A stretch of DNA of 64,000 nt from Clostridia bacterium (GCA_017469265.1 JAFUGS010000026.1:35624-99623), one strand, 5' to 3'. Positions 35,033-44,240 are shown, counted from the stretch's first letter. Program-made: numbers and translations. Notes: generated from the sequence alone by a model not told the origin.

Positions 35033-36016
35033 TTACTTTCCGATTTTGCCGAGCCGGCGGAAGGCCATGGGCCAGAAGGTCATTCCTCCGGTGAGCCCCA
35101 TGAAATTCGCCAGACAGGCGATCATCCCGTTCCGGGTCGCGTTGTCCGCGGTGATGGGCTTGGCATATCCCAGCGCTTTCTGCATGCCAAGCTGCAGCCC
35201 CAGCACGATGACGCTGCCTACAAGGATTTTCAGCAGCTGGACCGGCCAGGAAGCCTTCGTCTCAAAATGGGTCCGCCGGGTATCCACTTCAAACGCGCCC
35301 CAGACCGCCAGCGTCGCGCCGACCAGCTGCCAGAGATTCTTGATGCCGCTGGCGTAGAGGGCGGAGCCCTCGTCTCCCAGCCCGGTGGGCCGCGCCAGGT
35401 AAAGGACGGCCAGCAGGATGACGGAAAGGACAAAGCTGCCGGCCAGGGCGGCGCGAATCCGGGTATCGCCCTGCGCGGTGAAGAGCGGCCTGAGCAGCAG
35501 AAGCACCACCACGGAGAGCAGCGCACCGCAAAGAATATCCAGGATGGTGTGTACGCCCAGATACAGCCGGGAGAATGGAATCAGCACGGCCAGCACGATG
35601 CCCGCGATCCGCACCCATTTTTCCCGGAACCAGGCCGCCATGCCGCCGTAGGTGCCGACGCTGATCAGCGTGTGCCCGCTGGGGAAGGACCAGCCGTCCG
35701 CCCCGTCCCCCAGCAGGTTGGATTCCCGGGCAGAGGGGACCACGCGGCTTTCCATCGTTTCATCCAGCACCCAGGGACGGGGAATCCTGAACATCAGCTT
35801 CAGGGTCTGCCCGATGCTGCTGACCCCGAAACCGGTTGTCAGCATGTACAGGCCGCCGCGCTTGGAGAAGCACCAGAAAACGATCAGGGAGATGACCACG
35901 AACAGTTTTTCATCCCCCAGATAGGTCAGCTTTTCAAAAATCCAGGTCAGTACGGGTAAACGAAGATCAGCCAGCGTATGCAGAAACGGCACGGTAGAAG
36001 CAGCCAAAGATTCCAT
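35033..36016 (-). CDS. PAP2-family membrane phosphatase
   Basis: 327 residues from ATG 36016, which has GGAGG seven bases upstream (the ATG five... one codon earlier sits too close to that site). The lipid phosphatase signature is complete: KLMFRIPRP, FPSGHTLIS and SRLYLGVHTILDILCG, supplying the catalytic His and Asp. About seven membrane segments, with a longer C-terminal membrane part than in BcrC-type enzymes. Likely acts on lipid pyrophosphates such as undecaprenyl-PP or PG-P; the substrate is not determined. Confidence 0.9.
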   Translation of the reverse strand: MESLAASTVPFLHTLADLRLPVLTWIFEKLTYLGDEKLFVVISLIVFWCFSKRGGLYMLTTGFGVSSIGQTLKLMFRIPRPWVLDETMESRVVPSARESNLLGDGADGWSFPSGHTLISVGTYGGMAAWFREKWVRIAGIVLAVLIPFSRLYLGVHTILDILCGALLSVVVLLLLRPLFTAQGDTRIRAALAGSFVLSVILLAVLYLARPTGLGDEGSALYASGIKNLWQLVGATLAVWGAFEVDTRRTHFETKASWPVQLLKILVGSVIVLGLQLGMQKALGYAKPITADNATRNGMIACLANFMGLTGGMTFWPMAFRRLGKIGK

Positions 36017-36044
36017 CTTCATTCCTCCTTCCAATCTTGACAAG

Positions 36045-36074
36045 GATATTAGCACAATGCCCCCGCAAGCGCAA
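36045..36074 (-). promoter_or_regulatory. Promoter of the PAP2 gene
   Basis: On the minus strand TTGCGC, 18-base spacer, TGC-TAATAT (extended -10), about 30 bases before the start codon. Confidence 0.5.
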
Positions 36075-36217
36075 GCATCCGCGTGAACGCGGCGGAAAAA
36101 GCGTGCCGCCTGAACGGAAGAAAATGCGCAAATGGCTGGACAGAAAGACGAAGAAAAAGTACAATCAACAGGTACGCCCGAAAAGCACGGCAGAACCGGA
36201 ACGCAGAGGAAGAACGG

Positions 36218-36880
36218 ATGAAGAAGCTGGAAGCACTGATCTGGGATCTGGATGGAACCCTCTTTGATTCATACGGCTCCATCGTCACCAGCCTGCTGGA
36301 GACCGCGGAGGCCTGCGGAGCGGCGGATTCGGGGGAGAGCATCCTGAAGGCGGTCAAGCGGGGTTCGGTTTCCGGATACCTGCGGGCGCTGTCCGAGAAA
36401 CAGGGCTGGGATTATGAAACACTGTACCGGATGTACCGGCAGGTCAGCCACGCGCGGATGGGCGAGATCACCCTGATTCCCGGCGCGGTGGAAACCCTGC
36501 GGGCTTTGCGGGATGCAGGCGCCAGACATTTCGTCTACACCCACCGGGGCGGCTCCACCTTTCCCATCCTCCGACGCCTGGGGCTGGAAGGATTCTTCGA
36601 GGAGATCGTGACGTTTGAGAAGGGCTTCGCGCCGAAACCCTCCGGCGAGGGCGTGGCGTATCTGCTGGAAAAATACGCGCTGAATCCGGCTTTGACCGCC
36701 TATGTGGGGGATCGGGCGCTGGATGTGCTCTGCGCCAGGGACGCGGGCGTACAGGCCATCCTGTTTCTGCCGGAGGATTCCTGCGTGATCCCGACCGGAA
36801 AAGAGCATCGAATCATCCGGAAACTGACGGAGCTGGCCGAAAACACAGAAGACGGCGGCAGGCCTTTCAGGAAAGACTGA
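36218..36880 (+). CDS. HAD-superfamily hydrolase
   Basis: 220 residues from ATG 36218 (AGAGGAAGAACGG upstream). Motif I WDLDGTLFDSYG with the nucleophile Asp, motif II YTHRGG (Thr/His variant in place of Ser/Thr), motif III lysine in 'FEKGFAPKPSGEGV', and motif IV GDRALDVLCARDAG. Cap type is the small helical C1 insertion. Resembles phosphoglycolate-phosphatase-like enzymes; the substrate is unknown. Confidence 0.9.
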   Translation: MKKLEALIWDLDGTLFDSYGSIVTSLLETAEACGAADSGESILKAVKRGSVSGYLRALSEKQGWDYETLYRMYRQVSHARMGEITLIPGAVETLRALRDAGARHFVYTHRGGSTFPILRRLGLEGFFEEIVTFEKGFAPKPSGEGVAYLLEKYALNPALTAYVGDRALDVLCARDAGVQAILFLPEDSCVIPTGKEHRIIRKLTELAENTEDGGRPFRKD

Positions 36881-36897
36881 CATCATGGGAGGCAAAA

Positions 36898-37410
36898 ATG
36901 AAGACAATCTATCTCGCGGGGGGCTGTTTCTGGGGCGTCCAGAAGTTTTTTGACCAGTTCGAAGGCGTGACCGCCACGGAGGTGGGATACGCCAACGGCC
37001 CGGATCAGGCGCCGTCCTATCAGGATGTATGCGCCAGCAGCGGACATGCCGAGACGGTGAAGATTACCTACGATCCGGCGCGGATCTCCCTGTCCACGCT
37101 GCTGGATCATTATTTCATGGTGATCGATCCGCTGTCGGTCAATCAGCAGGGCCATGATAAGGGCATCCAGTACCGCACGGGCATCTATTACACGGAGGAA
37201 ACCCAGCGGCCGGAGATTGAGGCGGCCATGAAAACGCAGCGGGAGAAGGCCGGCGCGGATCTGGCTGTCGAGACAGGAAAGATCCGGAACTTTTTCCCGG
37301 CGGAGGAATACCATCAGAAATACCTGGACAAAAATCCAGGCGGATACTGCCATATTCCACGGAACATGTTCCGCCTGGGGCAGAAAAAGGAAACGAAGAA
37401 TCCGGAGTAA
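36898..37410 (+). CDS. msrA: Peptide methionine (S)-S-oxide reductase
   Basis: Repairs oxidised Met residues. Catalytic Cys in GGCFWGVQKFF, and the family blocks GVTATEVGYANG, EVTYDP-like VKITYDPARISL, DPLSVNQQGHDKGIQYRTGIYY, and AEEYHQKYLDKNPGGYCHIPRN. 170 residues, short form without an MsrB fusion. It follows the HAD gene by 17 bases (GGGAGGCAAAA), so the pair is probably one transcript. Confidence 0.96.
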   Translation: MKTIYLAGGCFWGVQKFFDQFEGVTATEVGYANGPDQAPSYQDVCASSGHAETVKITYDPARISLSTLLDHYFMVIDPLSVNQQGHDKGIQYRTGIYYTEETQRPEIEAAMKTQREKAGADLAVETGKIRNFFPAEEYHQKYLDKNPGGYCHIPRNMFRLGQKKETKNPE

Positions 37411-37423
37411 AACCCGGAAAAAA

Positions 37424-37445
37424 GAGGCGTGCAGCAGCACGCCTC
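37424..37445 (-). terminator. Terminator after ogt (may serve both strands)
   Basis: Nine-pair stem GAGGCGTGC / GCACGCCTC with loop AGCA. On the minus strand it is followed by a run of U residues (A6 on the plus strand), just after the ogt stop. Confidence 0.8.
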
Positions 37446-37450
37446 ACGCT

Positions 37451-37948
37451 TTATATGTAGATGCCTTCCAGAGAAAGAAGCCAGGCCTTTTTTTCCGTTC
37501 CGCCCGCGTAACCTGTCAGACTGCCGCCCGCCCCGAGAACCCGGTGGCAGGGGATGATCAGTGAGATGGCATTGTGCGCCACCGCGCCGCCCACAGCCTG
37601 CGCGGACATATGGGGTATGCCTTTCTGCCGGGCGATCCGCCCGGCGATGTCTCCGTAAGTCATGGTCTGTCCGAAGGGAATGGTCAGCAGAATCCGCCAT
37701 ACCTCCTGACGGAAGGGCGTTGTCCGCATGGAGAGCGGCGGGGTAAAATCAGGCGCCTTTCCGCTGAAGTAAACGGATAGCCAGCGGGCTGTTTCCTGAA
37801 AAACAGGCAGGTCTTTTTCCCGGGGAACCCCCCGAAGCGTGTCGGCAAAATATTTCTGCCCGTCAAACCAAAGCCCGGTCAGGCAGCCGCCATCACTGGC
37901 CATGGTGATTCCGCCAAGCGGCGAAGCAAAATGCCCCAGATAATCCAT
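37451..37948 (-). CDS. ogt: Methylated-DNA--protein-cysteine methyltransferase
   Basis: Suicide repair of O6-methylguanine. 165 residues from ATG 37948. N-terminal ribonuclease-H-like domain (SPLGGITMASDGGCLTGLWFDGQ), then FRQEVWRILLTIPFGQTMTYGDIA with the helix-turn-helix, VGGAVAHNAISLIIPCHRVLG containing the acceptor Cys in PCHRV, and GSLTGYAGG. The much longer open frame upstream is antisense to the next gene and is not coding. Confidence 0.95.
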   Translation of the reverse strand: MDYLGHFASPLGGITMASDGGCLTGLWFDGQKYFADTLRGVPREKDLPVFQETARWLSVYFSGKAPDFTPPLSMRTTPFRQEVWRILLTIPFGQTMTYGDIAGRIARQKGIPHMSAQAVGGAVAHNAISLIIPCHRVLGAGGSLTGYAGGTEKKAWLLSLEGIYI

Positions 37949-38061
37949 AATCCTTGGTTCCCTCTCTTTTTCCGGCCTTCCGGCAGCGGATCCCCGTGGT
38001 GCTTTCCACGGGTGGGAGCGCCATTCATCACAGCGTCGCGACCAAAATGTGTTTCGGCCAG

Positions 38062-38090
38062 ATTCTATCAAAACCGTGCCCGGTTCGCAA
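38062..38090 (-). promoter_or_regulatory. Promoter candidate for ogt
   Basis: On the minus strand TTGCGA, 17-base spacer, TAGAAT; about 115 bases before the start, so a long leader is implied. Confidence 0.45.
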
Positions 38091-38199
38091 GCGCTTTCCC
38101 CGCTGTCACTGTTCATCATTCCGCTGGCCCCGGAGACGGCCGTCCGCCTCCGGATGAGACCGGTTCGGAGCCGGATATACCCATGGGACAGGACCGCGC

Positions 38200-38228
38200 T
38201 TGTCAAACCAATAAACATGCGGTAAAAT
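38200..38228 (+). promoter_or_regulatory. Promoter of the threonine aldolase-like gene
   Basis: TTGTCA, 17-base spacer, TAAAAT. Start codon 138 bases downstream. Confidence 0.6.
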
Positions 38229-38365
38229 GCTGGATATGGACGACAGACGCGCATTCCCTGTCCTTCAAGGAGAACGAAACGTCGAAAGAAGCCTGAAATC
38301 CGGCGCTTTCCCCAGCTGAAGGCGGCAGGTTCGCGGCATTTTTCCAAAGACAGGAGGAAGATCCC

Positions 38366-39412
38366 ATGGACCATTCCGCAATCGAAAAGCCAAGCTTTGC
38401 CTCTGACTATCAGGAAGGCGCGCATCCGGCCATTCTGGATCAGCTGTGCAAAACCAACCTGATGAAAACGCCGGGGTACGGCGCGGATGCTTTTTCTGAG
38501 GCCGCGCGGATAAAAATCCGCGCGGCCTGCGACGCGCCGGAAGCAGATATTCACTTTCTGGTGGGCGGGACGCAAACCAACGCCACGGTCATCGACGCGC
38601 TGCTCCGTTCCTATCAGGGCGTTGTCGCGGCGGAAACGGGACACATCCATGTGCATGAAGCCGGGGCAATTGAGTTCGGCGGGCATCGGGTGATCACGCT
38701 GCCGCAGGAAAACGGAAAAATCACGGCTGAGGCGCTTCAGGCATGCAATGAAGCCTACTGGAAGGACGACAACCGGGATCATATGGTCATGCCCGGCATG
38801 GTCTATCTTTCTCAGCCGACGGAATACGGTACCCTTTATTCCCTGAAGGAGCTGGAAGCCATCAGCCTTGTCTGTCATACATATCATATCCCGCTGTACG
38901 TGGATGGCGCGCGGCTGGCCTATGCCCTGGCCTGTCCGGAAAACGATGTGAGCCTTCCGGATCTGGCCCGCCTCTGCGACGCCTTCTATATCGGCGGCAC
39001 CAAATGCGGAGCGCTGTTCGGTGAGGCGGTTGTGTTCCCGCGGAGGGATACCGTCCCGCATTTTTTCAGCATTGTCAAACAGCATGGCGCGCTGCTGGCC
39101 AAGGGAAGGATCGCCGGGCTGCAGTTCGACGTCCTTTTCACGGACGGGCTTTACCAAAAAACAGGGGAGCGGGCCATGGCCGCGGCGGAACGCATCCGCG
39201 CCGCACTGGCGGAAAAGGGATACCGGTTCGCATTCCCTTCTCCCACGAATCAGATTTTCATTCTCCTCACCCGGGAACAGGCGGCGGATCTTTCCCAAAA
39301 GGTGGATCTGGGATTCTGGGAAAAACCGGATGAAGACCATGTGATCATGCGGATCGCGACCAGCTGGGCGACATCCGACGATGACGTGGAGCGCCTGATC
39401 GCCTGCCTGTAA
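38366..39412 (+). CDS. Low-specificity threonine aldolase-like PLP enzyme
   Basis: 348 residues, beta-eliminating lyase family (LtaE/GLY1-like), which splits L-threonine or allo-threonine to glycine and acetaldehyde. Visible: FASDYQEGAHPAIL, LVGGTQTNATVIDALL (PLP phosphate region), HIHVHEAGAIEFGGH, LYVDGARLAYAL (PLP Asp/Arg) and the Schiff-base lysine in YIGGTKCGALFGEAVV. The relaxed C-terminal domain ends with IATSWATSDDDVERL. ATG follows AGGAGGAAG. Confidence 0.9.
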   Translation: MDHSAIEKPSFASDYQEGAHPAILDQLCKTNLMKTPGYGADAFSEAARIKIRAACDAPEADIHFLVGGTQTNATVIDALLRSYQGVVAAETGHIHVHEAGAIEFGGHRVITLPQENGKITAEALQACNEAYWKDDNRDHMVMPGMVYLSQPTEYGTLYSLKELEAISLVCHTYHIPLYVDGARLAYALACPENDVSLPDLARLCDAFYIGGTKCGALFGEAVVFPRRDTVPHFFSIVKQHGALLAKGRIAGLQFDVLFTDGLYQKTGERAMAAAERIRAALAEKGYRFAFPSPTNQIFILLTREQAADLSQKVDLGFWEKPDEDHVIMRIATSWATSDDDVERLIACL

Positions 39413-39457
39413 TACCGCAGAAAAGGATCTGAAAACAGAGAGAGCGAGGAAAGAAAC

Positions 39458-40009
39458 ATGAAGGAATGGTTCCGGAAAATCAGCGTTTCCCTGATGCTGG
39501 CGGTGGGAGAACTGCTGCTGGGCATCCTTCTGCTGGTCAGCCCAGTAGAGCTGAACACCTTTGTGATTATGGCCCTGAGCGCGCTGCTGTTTCTCCTGGG
39601 GGCCTTCCATTTTTTCCAGTATATCCGGCTGCCCCGGGAGGAAGCGGCAAAAACCTGGAAGCTGGCCACCGGCGTGGGCCTGCTGGTTGTCAGCGTTTTT
39701 ATCATGGCCAATCAGTCCTGGATGATCCAGGTTCTGGGCACCCTGACCGCGCTGTATGGCGTCATTACGCTGCAGACGGTTTTCATGAAGCTGCAGATCG
39801 CCGTGGACGCCCTGCGGAGCAAACATCCCCGCTGGTATCTGATGGGGATCAGCTGCCTGGTGACCGCGGTGCTTACCGTGCTGCTGTTCAGCGGGCTCCT
39901 GGCGGAAAGCGCGGTATGGATCGTCTGCGGGATCGTGCTGATCCTGCTGGCGGTACTGGACGCGGTGTATTATTTCCTGGGCCGCCTGAAAAAGGAAAAC
40001 GAAGCCTGA
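39458..40009 (+). CDS. HdeD/DUF308-like membrane protein
   Basis: 183 residues, six predicted membrane helices arranged in three similar hairpins (residues about 12-50, 66-105 and 125-175), typical of the DUF308/HdeD fold. Linked to acid stress in enterobacteria, but the general function is not known. A good ribosome site (GAGCGAGGAAAG) precedes the ATG. It follows the aldolase by 45 bases. Confidence 0.8.
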   Translation: MKEWFRKISVSLMLAVGELLLGILLLVSPVELNTFVIMALSALLFLLGAFHFFQYIRLPREEAAKTWKLATGVGLLVVSVFIMANQSWMIQVLGTLTALYGVITLQTVFMKLQIAVDALRSKHPRWYLMGISCLVTAVLTVLLFSGLLAESAVWIVCGIVLILLAVLDAVYYFLGRLKKENEA

Positions 40010-40061
40010 ATGTGGAATTCCAAATCATAACAGGTCTGTCAGAATGAACAGGAGGGCAAGG

Positions 40062-41153
40062 ATGATGCGTCACATGAATCCGCTGCTTCGGGAACAGGAT
40101 ACTTCTCAGCGGTTTATTACCATGGGGGAGATCATGCTGCGGCTGACCCCGCCGAACTATGACAAAATCCGTGTGGCCAACAGCTTTGAGGCCAGCTACG
40201 GCGGCTCGGAGGCGAACATTGCCCTGGCTCTGGCGAACCTGGGCGTGGATGCCACCTTCTTCACCGTGGTGCCGGACAACTCCCTGGGAAAGAGCGCAGT
40301 GCGGGCGCTGCGCTCCAACGATGTGCACTGCACGCCGGTGATTCTGTCCACGCCGGCTGAAACGCCCACCCATCGGCTGGGAACCTATTACCTGGAGACG
40401 GGATACGGCATCCGCCCCAGCAAGGTGATCTACGACCGGAAGCATTCCGCCATCACGGAGTACGATTTTTCGCGGGTGGATCTGAAGGAACTGCTGAAGG
40501 ACTTCACCTGGCTGCATCTTTCCGGCATTACGCCGGCCCTGGCGCCGAACTGCGCGGAGCTGACCCTGAACATGCTGAAAACCGCGAAGGAGCTGGGACT
40601 GACGGTATCCTTTGACGGAAACTTCCGCTCCACCCTATGGACATGGGAAGAAGCGAGAGACTTCTGCACCCGCTGCCTGCCCTATGTGGATGTGCTGATG
40701 GGGATCGAGCCTTATCACCTGTATCGGGATCCGGAGCACCCGGAAAAGGGAGACTGGAAGGACGGCGTGCCGCTGCAGCCCAGCTATGAGCAGCAGGACG
40801 AAATCTTCCAGGCCTTCGTGGAACAGTACCCGAACCTGAAGTGTATCGCCAGGCATGTACGCTACGCGCATTCCGGGTCGGAAAACAGTCTGAAGGCTTT
40901 TATGTGGTACGAGGGGCATACTTTCGAGAGCAAGCTGTTTACCTTTACGATTCTGGATCGGGTCGGCGGGGGAGACGCCTTTGCCAGCGGGCTGATCTAC
41001 GCCATGACCCATGAGGAACGGCCCATGGACATGCTGAACTTCGCGGTGGCTTCCAGCGTCATCAAGCACACTATTCATGGGGATGCCAACATCGTCGATG
41101 ACGTGCAGACGATCCGGAACCTGATGAACATGAATTACGACATCAAACGGTAA
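40062..41153 (+). CDS. PfkB-family sugar kinase, 2-keto-3-deoxygluconate kinase-like
   Basis: 363 residues from ATG 40062 (AGGAGGG upstream). Ribokinase fold: ITMGEIMLRLTPPNYDKI, SYGGSEANIALALANLGVDATFFT, VSFDGNFRSTLWTWEEA, and the catalytic GGGDAFASGLIYA with the base Asp (the usual GAGD is GGGD). Similarity is strongest to KdgK, which phosphorylates KDG in hexuronate breakdown. There is no adjacent KDPG aldolase, so pathway membership is unproven. A strong terminator follows. Confidence 0.9.
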   Translation: MMRHMNPLLREQDTSQRFITMGEIMLRLTPPNYDKIRVANSFEASYGGSEANIALALANLGVDATFFTVVPDNSLGKSAVRALRSNDVHCTPVILSTPAETPTHRLGTYYLETGYGIRPSKVIYDRKHSAITEYDFSRVDLKELLKDFTWLHLSGITPALAPNCAELTLNMLKTAKELGLTVSFDGNFRSTLWTWEEARDFCTRCLPYVDVLMGIEPYHLYRDPEHPEKGDWKDGVPLQPSYEQQDEIFQAFVEQYPNLKCIARHVRYAHSGSENSLKAFMWYEGHTFESKLFTFTILDRVGGGDAFASGLIYAMTHEERPMDMLNFAVASSVIKHTIHGDANIVDDVQTIRNLMNMNYDIKR

Positions 41154-41208
41154 GCCATATTCCGCGCCGCGAGGCCGCGGAGCAATATGCCGAAAAGATG
41201 ATAGAAAG

Positions 41209-41258
41209 AAAACGCCTGCTGTCCAGAATCAAAGGATTCGGACAACAGGCGTTTTCTG
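41209..41258. terminator. Bidirectional terminator between convergent genes
   Basis: Long interrupted stem: AAAACGCCTG / CAGGCGTTTT, then TGTCC / GGACA and GAATC / GATTC around loop AAAG, with T-rich ends on both strands. Confidence 0.9.
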
Positions 41259-41331
41259 TAATATTCCATTACGGCGCTGCGCCAGGCCGGAGGCAGCCTT
41301 TCTTCTACCGTTTTCGGAACCCGGAAATCCC

Positions 41332-42480
41332 TTATCCTTTCGCGAAAACAGGCTGCCCGTTGACGGAAATATCCCCGTCAATGGGAATCAGCAGGTAGCT
41401 GCGGCCGTCAATAACCCGGGTTTCCAGCAGATCCGCCTGCTTTGGATCAACCTTGATGGATACGCTGGGAAGGTCAACCTTGAACTGTTTCGGCGCCACG
41501 ATGTTTACGGCCGGCAGCACAGCCCCCGCGCCGAAGGTCGCGTCGAATCCATCCTGGAAGGCCTCCACCTTCTCCGCGGATACACCCCCATCCGTCAGCA
41601 CCCTGGCCACATCCTGCTTGGACAGCATGAGGGGCTCATCATCCTTGCCCTGCCCGGCAATCAGATCGGAAACCACCTCGTGCATTTCCTGCACGATATC
41701 CAGGGAGCATTCGGCGCCGAGACTCTGGGCCAGCAGGGCCTGGAAGTTCTCCGTCTGCTCCGCGGCGGGCATCACGGCTTCCAGATTGAAGGCGGCCTTC
41801 AGAAACGCTTCATGGGCGTCATTGCTGTCCTTGCTGAAGAAGAGAATGGTGTTTACATCCGCGGCGCCACCCTCATACAGCGGGAAAAGGAAGCCCAGGG
41901 CCGGCGCGCCGGCCATCCATTCAGGCGCCCGGTTATGAAAAATGCTGTCGTTCGGATCATAGCGCAGGGCGGATTTTTCCTGCTTCACCGGACAGAGGGC
42001 ACAGAGCATATAGCTGAAAGCGCGGTCCGAGTTTTCATAGTCAATTTCTCCGTTTCCGTCGCGCTTCCGGACATCCAGATCATCGTGCATCAGCAGGATC
42101 AGCCAGTTTTCCGCGTTCTGGGCATCCTCCACGGACTGCATGTCCGGATGCTCCGCGCGGATCCCTGCGATCAGCTTTGTGAACAGCTCGCTGACGGCAT
42201 CCTCGTCATTCAGCCCGGAATCCCGGACGCGAAGGAGCAGATCGCCTTCCTCCGCCGGGTAAGCAATGGGGGTCAGCGTCTGCCCGATCTGCCCGGCCAG
42301 CACCTTTTTGAAAATGTTCATATATTTCTCATTTTCCTGGTCATACAGCATGGCCACGGGAAGCTCAAAGCTTGTAATCGGATTGCCGAGATAGTCCACA
42401 TAGCATCCGCGGATCAGCGATGGATTGCGCTTCTCCGGATTCAGTCGCCGTTTGATTTCCGCCAGGTCTCTTTGGTTCAT
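41332..42480 (-). CDS. DUF4317 family protein
   Basis: 382 residues from ATG 42480 (GAAAGGAA upstream). The N-terminus MNQRDLAEIKRRLNPEKRNPSLIRGCYVDYLGN is the signature of DUF4317, a Clostridia-specific cytoplasmic family with no assigned function. The rest is a mixed alpha/beta acidic protein without transmembrane segments and no motif I recognise. The gene stands alone on the minus strand. Confidence 0.85.
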   Translation of the reverse strand: MNQRDLAEIKRRLNPEKRNPSLIRGCYVDYLGNPITSFELPVAMLYDQENEKYMNIFKKVLAGQIGQTLTPIAYPAEEGDLLLRVRDSGLNDEDAVSELFTKLIAGIRAEHPDMQSVEDAQNAENWLILLMHDDLDVRKRDGNGEIDYENSDRAFSYMLCALCPVKQEKSALRYDPNDSIFHNRAPEWMAGAPALGFLFPLYEGGAADVNTILFFSKDSNDAHEAFLKAAFNLEAVMPAAEQTENFQALLAQSLGAECSLDIVQEMHEVVSDLIAGQGKDDEPLMLSKQDVARVLTDGGVSAEKVEAFQDGFDATFGAGAVLPAVNIVAPKQFKVDLPSVSIKVDPKQADLLETRVIDGRSYLLIPIDGDISVNGQPVFAKG

Positions 42481-42597
42481 AGGTACATTTCCTTTCTCGT
42501 GTTCAATTGTGATTCGCGGTCGCCGCCTCCTGTTTTCGAGACAGATCAGCGGACACAGCATCTATTGTATCACGGGCGTCAAGCGTGGCCGTGCTGA

Positions 42598-42626
42598 TTG
42601 ATCCGGTTTTTCCGCCATGCTATAAT
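42598..42626 (+). promoter_or_regulatory. Promoter of the U32-like gene
   Basis: TTGATC, 17-base spacer, perfect TATAAT with TG at the extended -10 position; about 87 bases before the start. Confidence 0.75.
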
Positions 42627-42712
42627 GTACGCGCCCATGGTAGACGGGGACATTCATGAAAGAGCATCCATACAGCCGCGATAAGTGGATGGGGTGGTAG
42701 GGGGGAGCAAAG

Positions 42713-43615
42713 ATGACCGGAATGAAAGCCTATTATCATCTGCCCGGACTGTTTGAGTTTTACGCGTTTTACAGGGCGTTTCTTTCCCTGTTCCGGGAAC
42801 GGCGGGAATGGTTCTACGACTGGTGCGAAATCGGCTCCATCTACGGCGCGCCGGGGGACTGCCTCTGGGGCGGGGGCCGGGTCGGATTTGGAGACGCGAA
42901 GCCGGAGGACGTGGCGGCGCTGATGAAGGGGGCTTCGGTTTCCGCCCGGCTGACCTTCAGCAATTCGCTGCTCCGGGAAGAGCATCTGAAGGATCCGAAG
43001 GCCAACGCCCTGTGTGCCCTGTTCGAAGGGGACGAACCGGGGAGGAACGGAATCATCCTGTGTTCGGACCTGCTGCTGAATCATCTTCGGGAAAGATATC
43101 CCGGCTTTTATTTCGTTTCTTCCACCACCAAGGTGCTGACCGAATTCAGCCAGCTGGAGGAGGAGCTGAACCGGAAAGCATTCCGCTTTGTGGTACCGGA
43201 TTTCAGACTGAACAAGGCCTTTCCGCGGCTGATGAAGCTTTCAGACGCGCAGAAACAGAAGGTGGAATTCCTGTGCAATGAATGCTGCTGGTTTGAATGC
43301 CCGGACAGAAAAGCCTGCTACGAGAATGTCAGCCGAAAAAACCTGGGCGAGGCGTGCGCGGATCATGTCTGCGTATCGCCGCGGGCTTCCCGGGGATACC
43401 GCTTTTCCGACGCGATGGAGAACCCCGCGTTTATCGGACTGAAGGAGATTCAGGACTTTTATCTGCCCAACGGTTTCTCCCATTTTAAAATAGAGGGCCG
43501 AAGCCTCGGCAGCGCGGTTATTCTGGAAATGATCCTGTATTACATGACCAAGCCGGAATGCCAGCTGAAGGTGCGGGAGGAGATTTACCTGGACAGCGCG
43601 CTGGATCTGTTCTGA
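42713..43615 (+). CDS. Uncharacterised cysteine-containing protein, U32-like
   Basis: 300 residues, no certain family. No signal peptide. The strand-helix order and the tail 'NPAFIGLKEIQDFYLPNGFSHFKIEGRSLG' recall U32 peptidases (TIM-barrel with 'SFKIEGR'), and the cluster CNECCWFECPDRKACYE plus a later ADHVC could bind a metal or an Fe-S cluster as in the U32 hydroxylase group. It lacks the rest of a standard U32 domain, so this is a guess. Its 3' end overlaps the opposing gene by 31 bases. Confidence 0.65.
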   Translation: MTGMKAYYHLPGLFEFYAFYRAFLSLFRERREWFYDWCEIGSIYGAPGDCLWGGGRVGFGDAKPEDVAALMKGASVSARLTFSNSLLREEHLKDPKANALCALFEGDEPGRNGIILCSDLLLNHLRERYPGFYFVSSTTKVLTEFSQLEEELNRKAFRFVVPDFRLNKAFPRLMKLSDAQKQKVEFLCNECCWFECPDRKACYENVSRKNLGEACADHVCVSPRASRGYRFSDAMENPAFIGLKEIQDFYLPNGFSHFKIEGRSLGSAVILEMILYYMTKPECQLKVREEIYLDSALDLF

Positions 43616-44040
43616 AGCGGCATGGGTAAAGCGGCCAGCAGCCTGTCCTTCAGCAGCTCGTACCGCTCCTTCTTTTCCGCCCTGGCAAAATGGACGGCCC
43701 GGTTCTGCTCGGGGCAGTTCGCGTAGTCCAGCCTGGTATCGCCGAATTGCTCGCTGGTGAGGTCGAAAACGCAGCCCGCCACCTCGTTGAAGCAATGAAA
43801 ATTCCCATCGCCCAGCGGCACGCCGTACACCTTTCCGCCGTACAGATCCTGGATCAGAAATGCCGTGATGGAACACTGGCCCAGCGTCGGATTCTCCGGC
43901 GTCCAGTCCTTCCGCATTCGCGGCGCACAAGTTTCCCGGCACCAGCATACGGAAAGCAGATCATAGTAATCGCGTGGAGTCAGCCCCAGGGCGTCCCGGA
44001 CAAGGGCGTTTTCCCAGCCGTAAAAAGAATACGCTTTCAT
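43585..44040 (-). CDS. YunG-like small protein
   Basis: 151 residues. The segment W(C)RETCAPRMRKDWTPENPTLGQCSITAFLIQDLYGGKVY, then HCFNEVAGCVFDLTSEQFG, fits the YunG family, in which Cys and His positions suggest a papain-like fold. Function is unknown. Promoter and GGAAAGAAAA site lie upstream. It is convergent with and overlaps the U32-like gene, so the last ten codons are shared in opposite directions. Confidence 0.75.
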   Translation of the reverse strand: MKAYSFYGWENALVRDALGLTPRDYYDLLSVCWCRETCAPRMRKDWTPENPTLGQCSITAFLIQDLYGGKVYGVPLGDGNFHCFNEVAGCVFDLTSEQFGDTRLDYANCPEQNRAVHFARAEKKERYELLKDRLLAALPMPLQNRSSALSR

Positions 44041-44114
44041 TTTTCTTTCCTTCCCAGTCTTTATCAGCTACGCGCCGGAATCAGATCCATGCTCCGGCGT
44101 CAGGGCGCTGGGGC

Positions 44115-44143
44115 ATTATAACATGGGCACAATCCTGTTTCAA
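44115..44143 (-). promoter_or_regulatory. Promoter of the YunG-like gene
   Basis: On the minus strand TTGAAA, 17-base spacer, perfect TATAAT, about 75 bases before the start. Confidence 0.75.
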
Positions 44144-44240
44144 GCCGGACCGCTCACGGCAGCCTTCCGGAGCTGTCCGCCGCTTTTCCGCTGAATGGAT
44201 CGGAACAGGAAAAACGCGGAGAAGGAATGGAAAAATGTGC

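Larger units (their letters stand above)
37949..38365. other. Intergenic region with divergent promoters
   Basis: 417 bases between divergent ogt and the aldolase-like gene. I see no gene. It holds a candidate promoter for each side (38062-38090 minus; 38200-38228 plus). A small inverted repeat (CCCGTGG ... CCACGGG, about 37994-38011) is also present. Confidence 0.6.

Noticed and set aside
37949-39826. Upstream extension of the ogt frame on the minus strand
   Set aside because: It is antisense to the aldolase-like and HdeD-like genes and lacks protein-like composition; ogt has a normal start at 37948.
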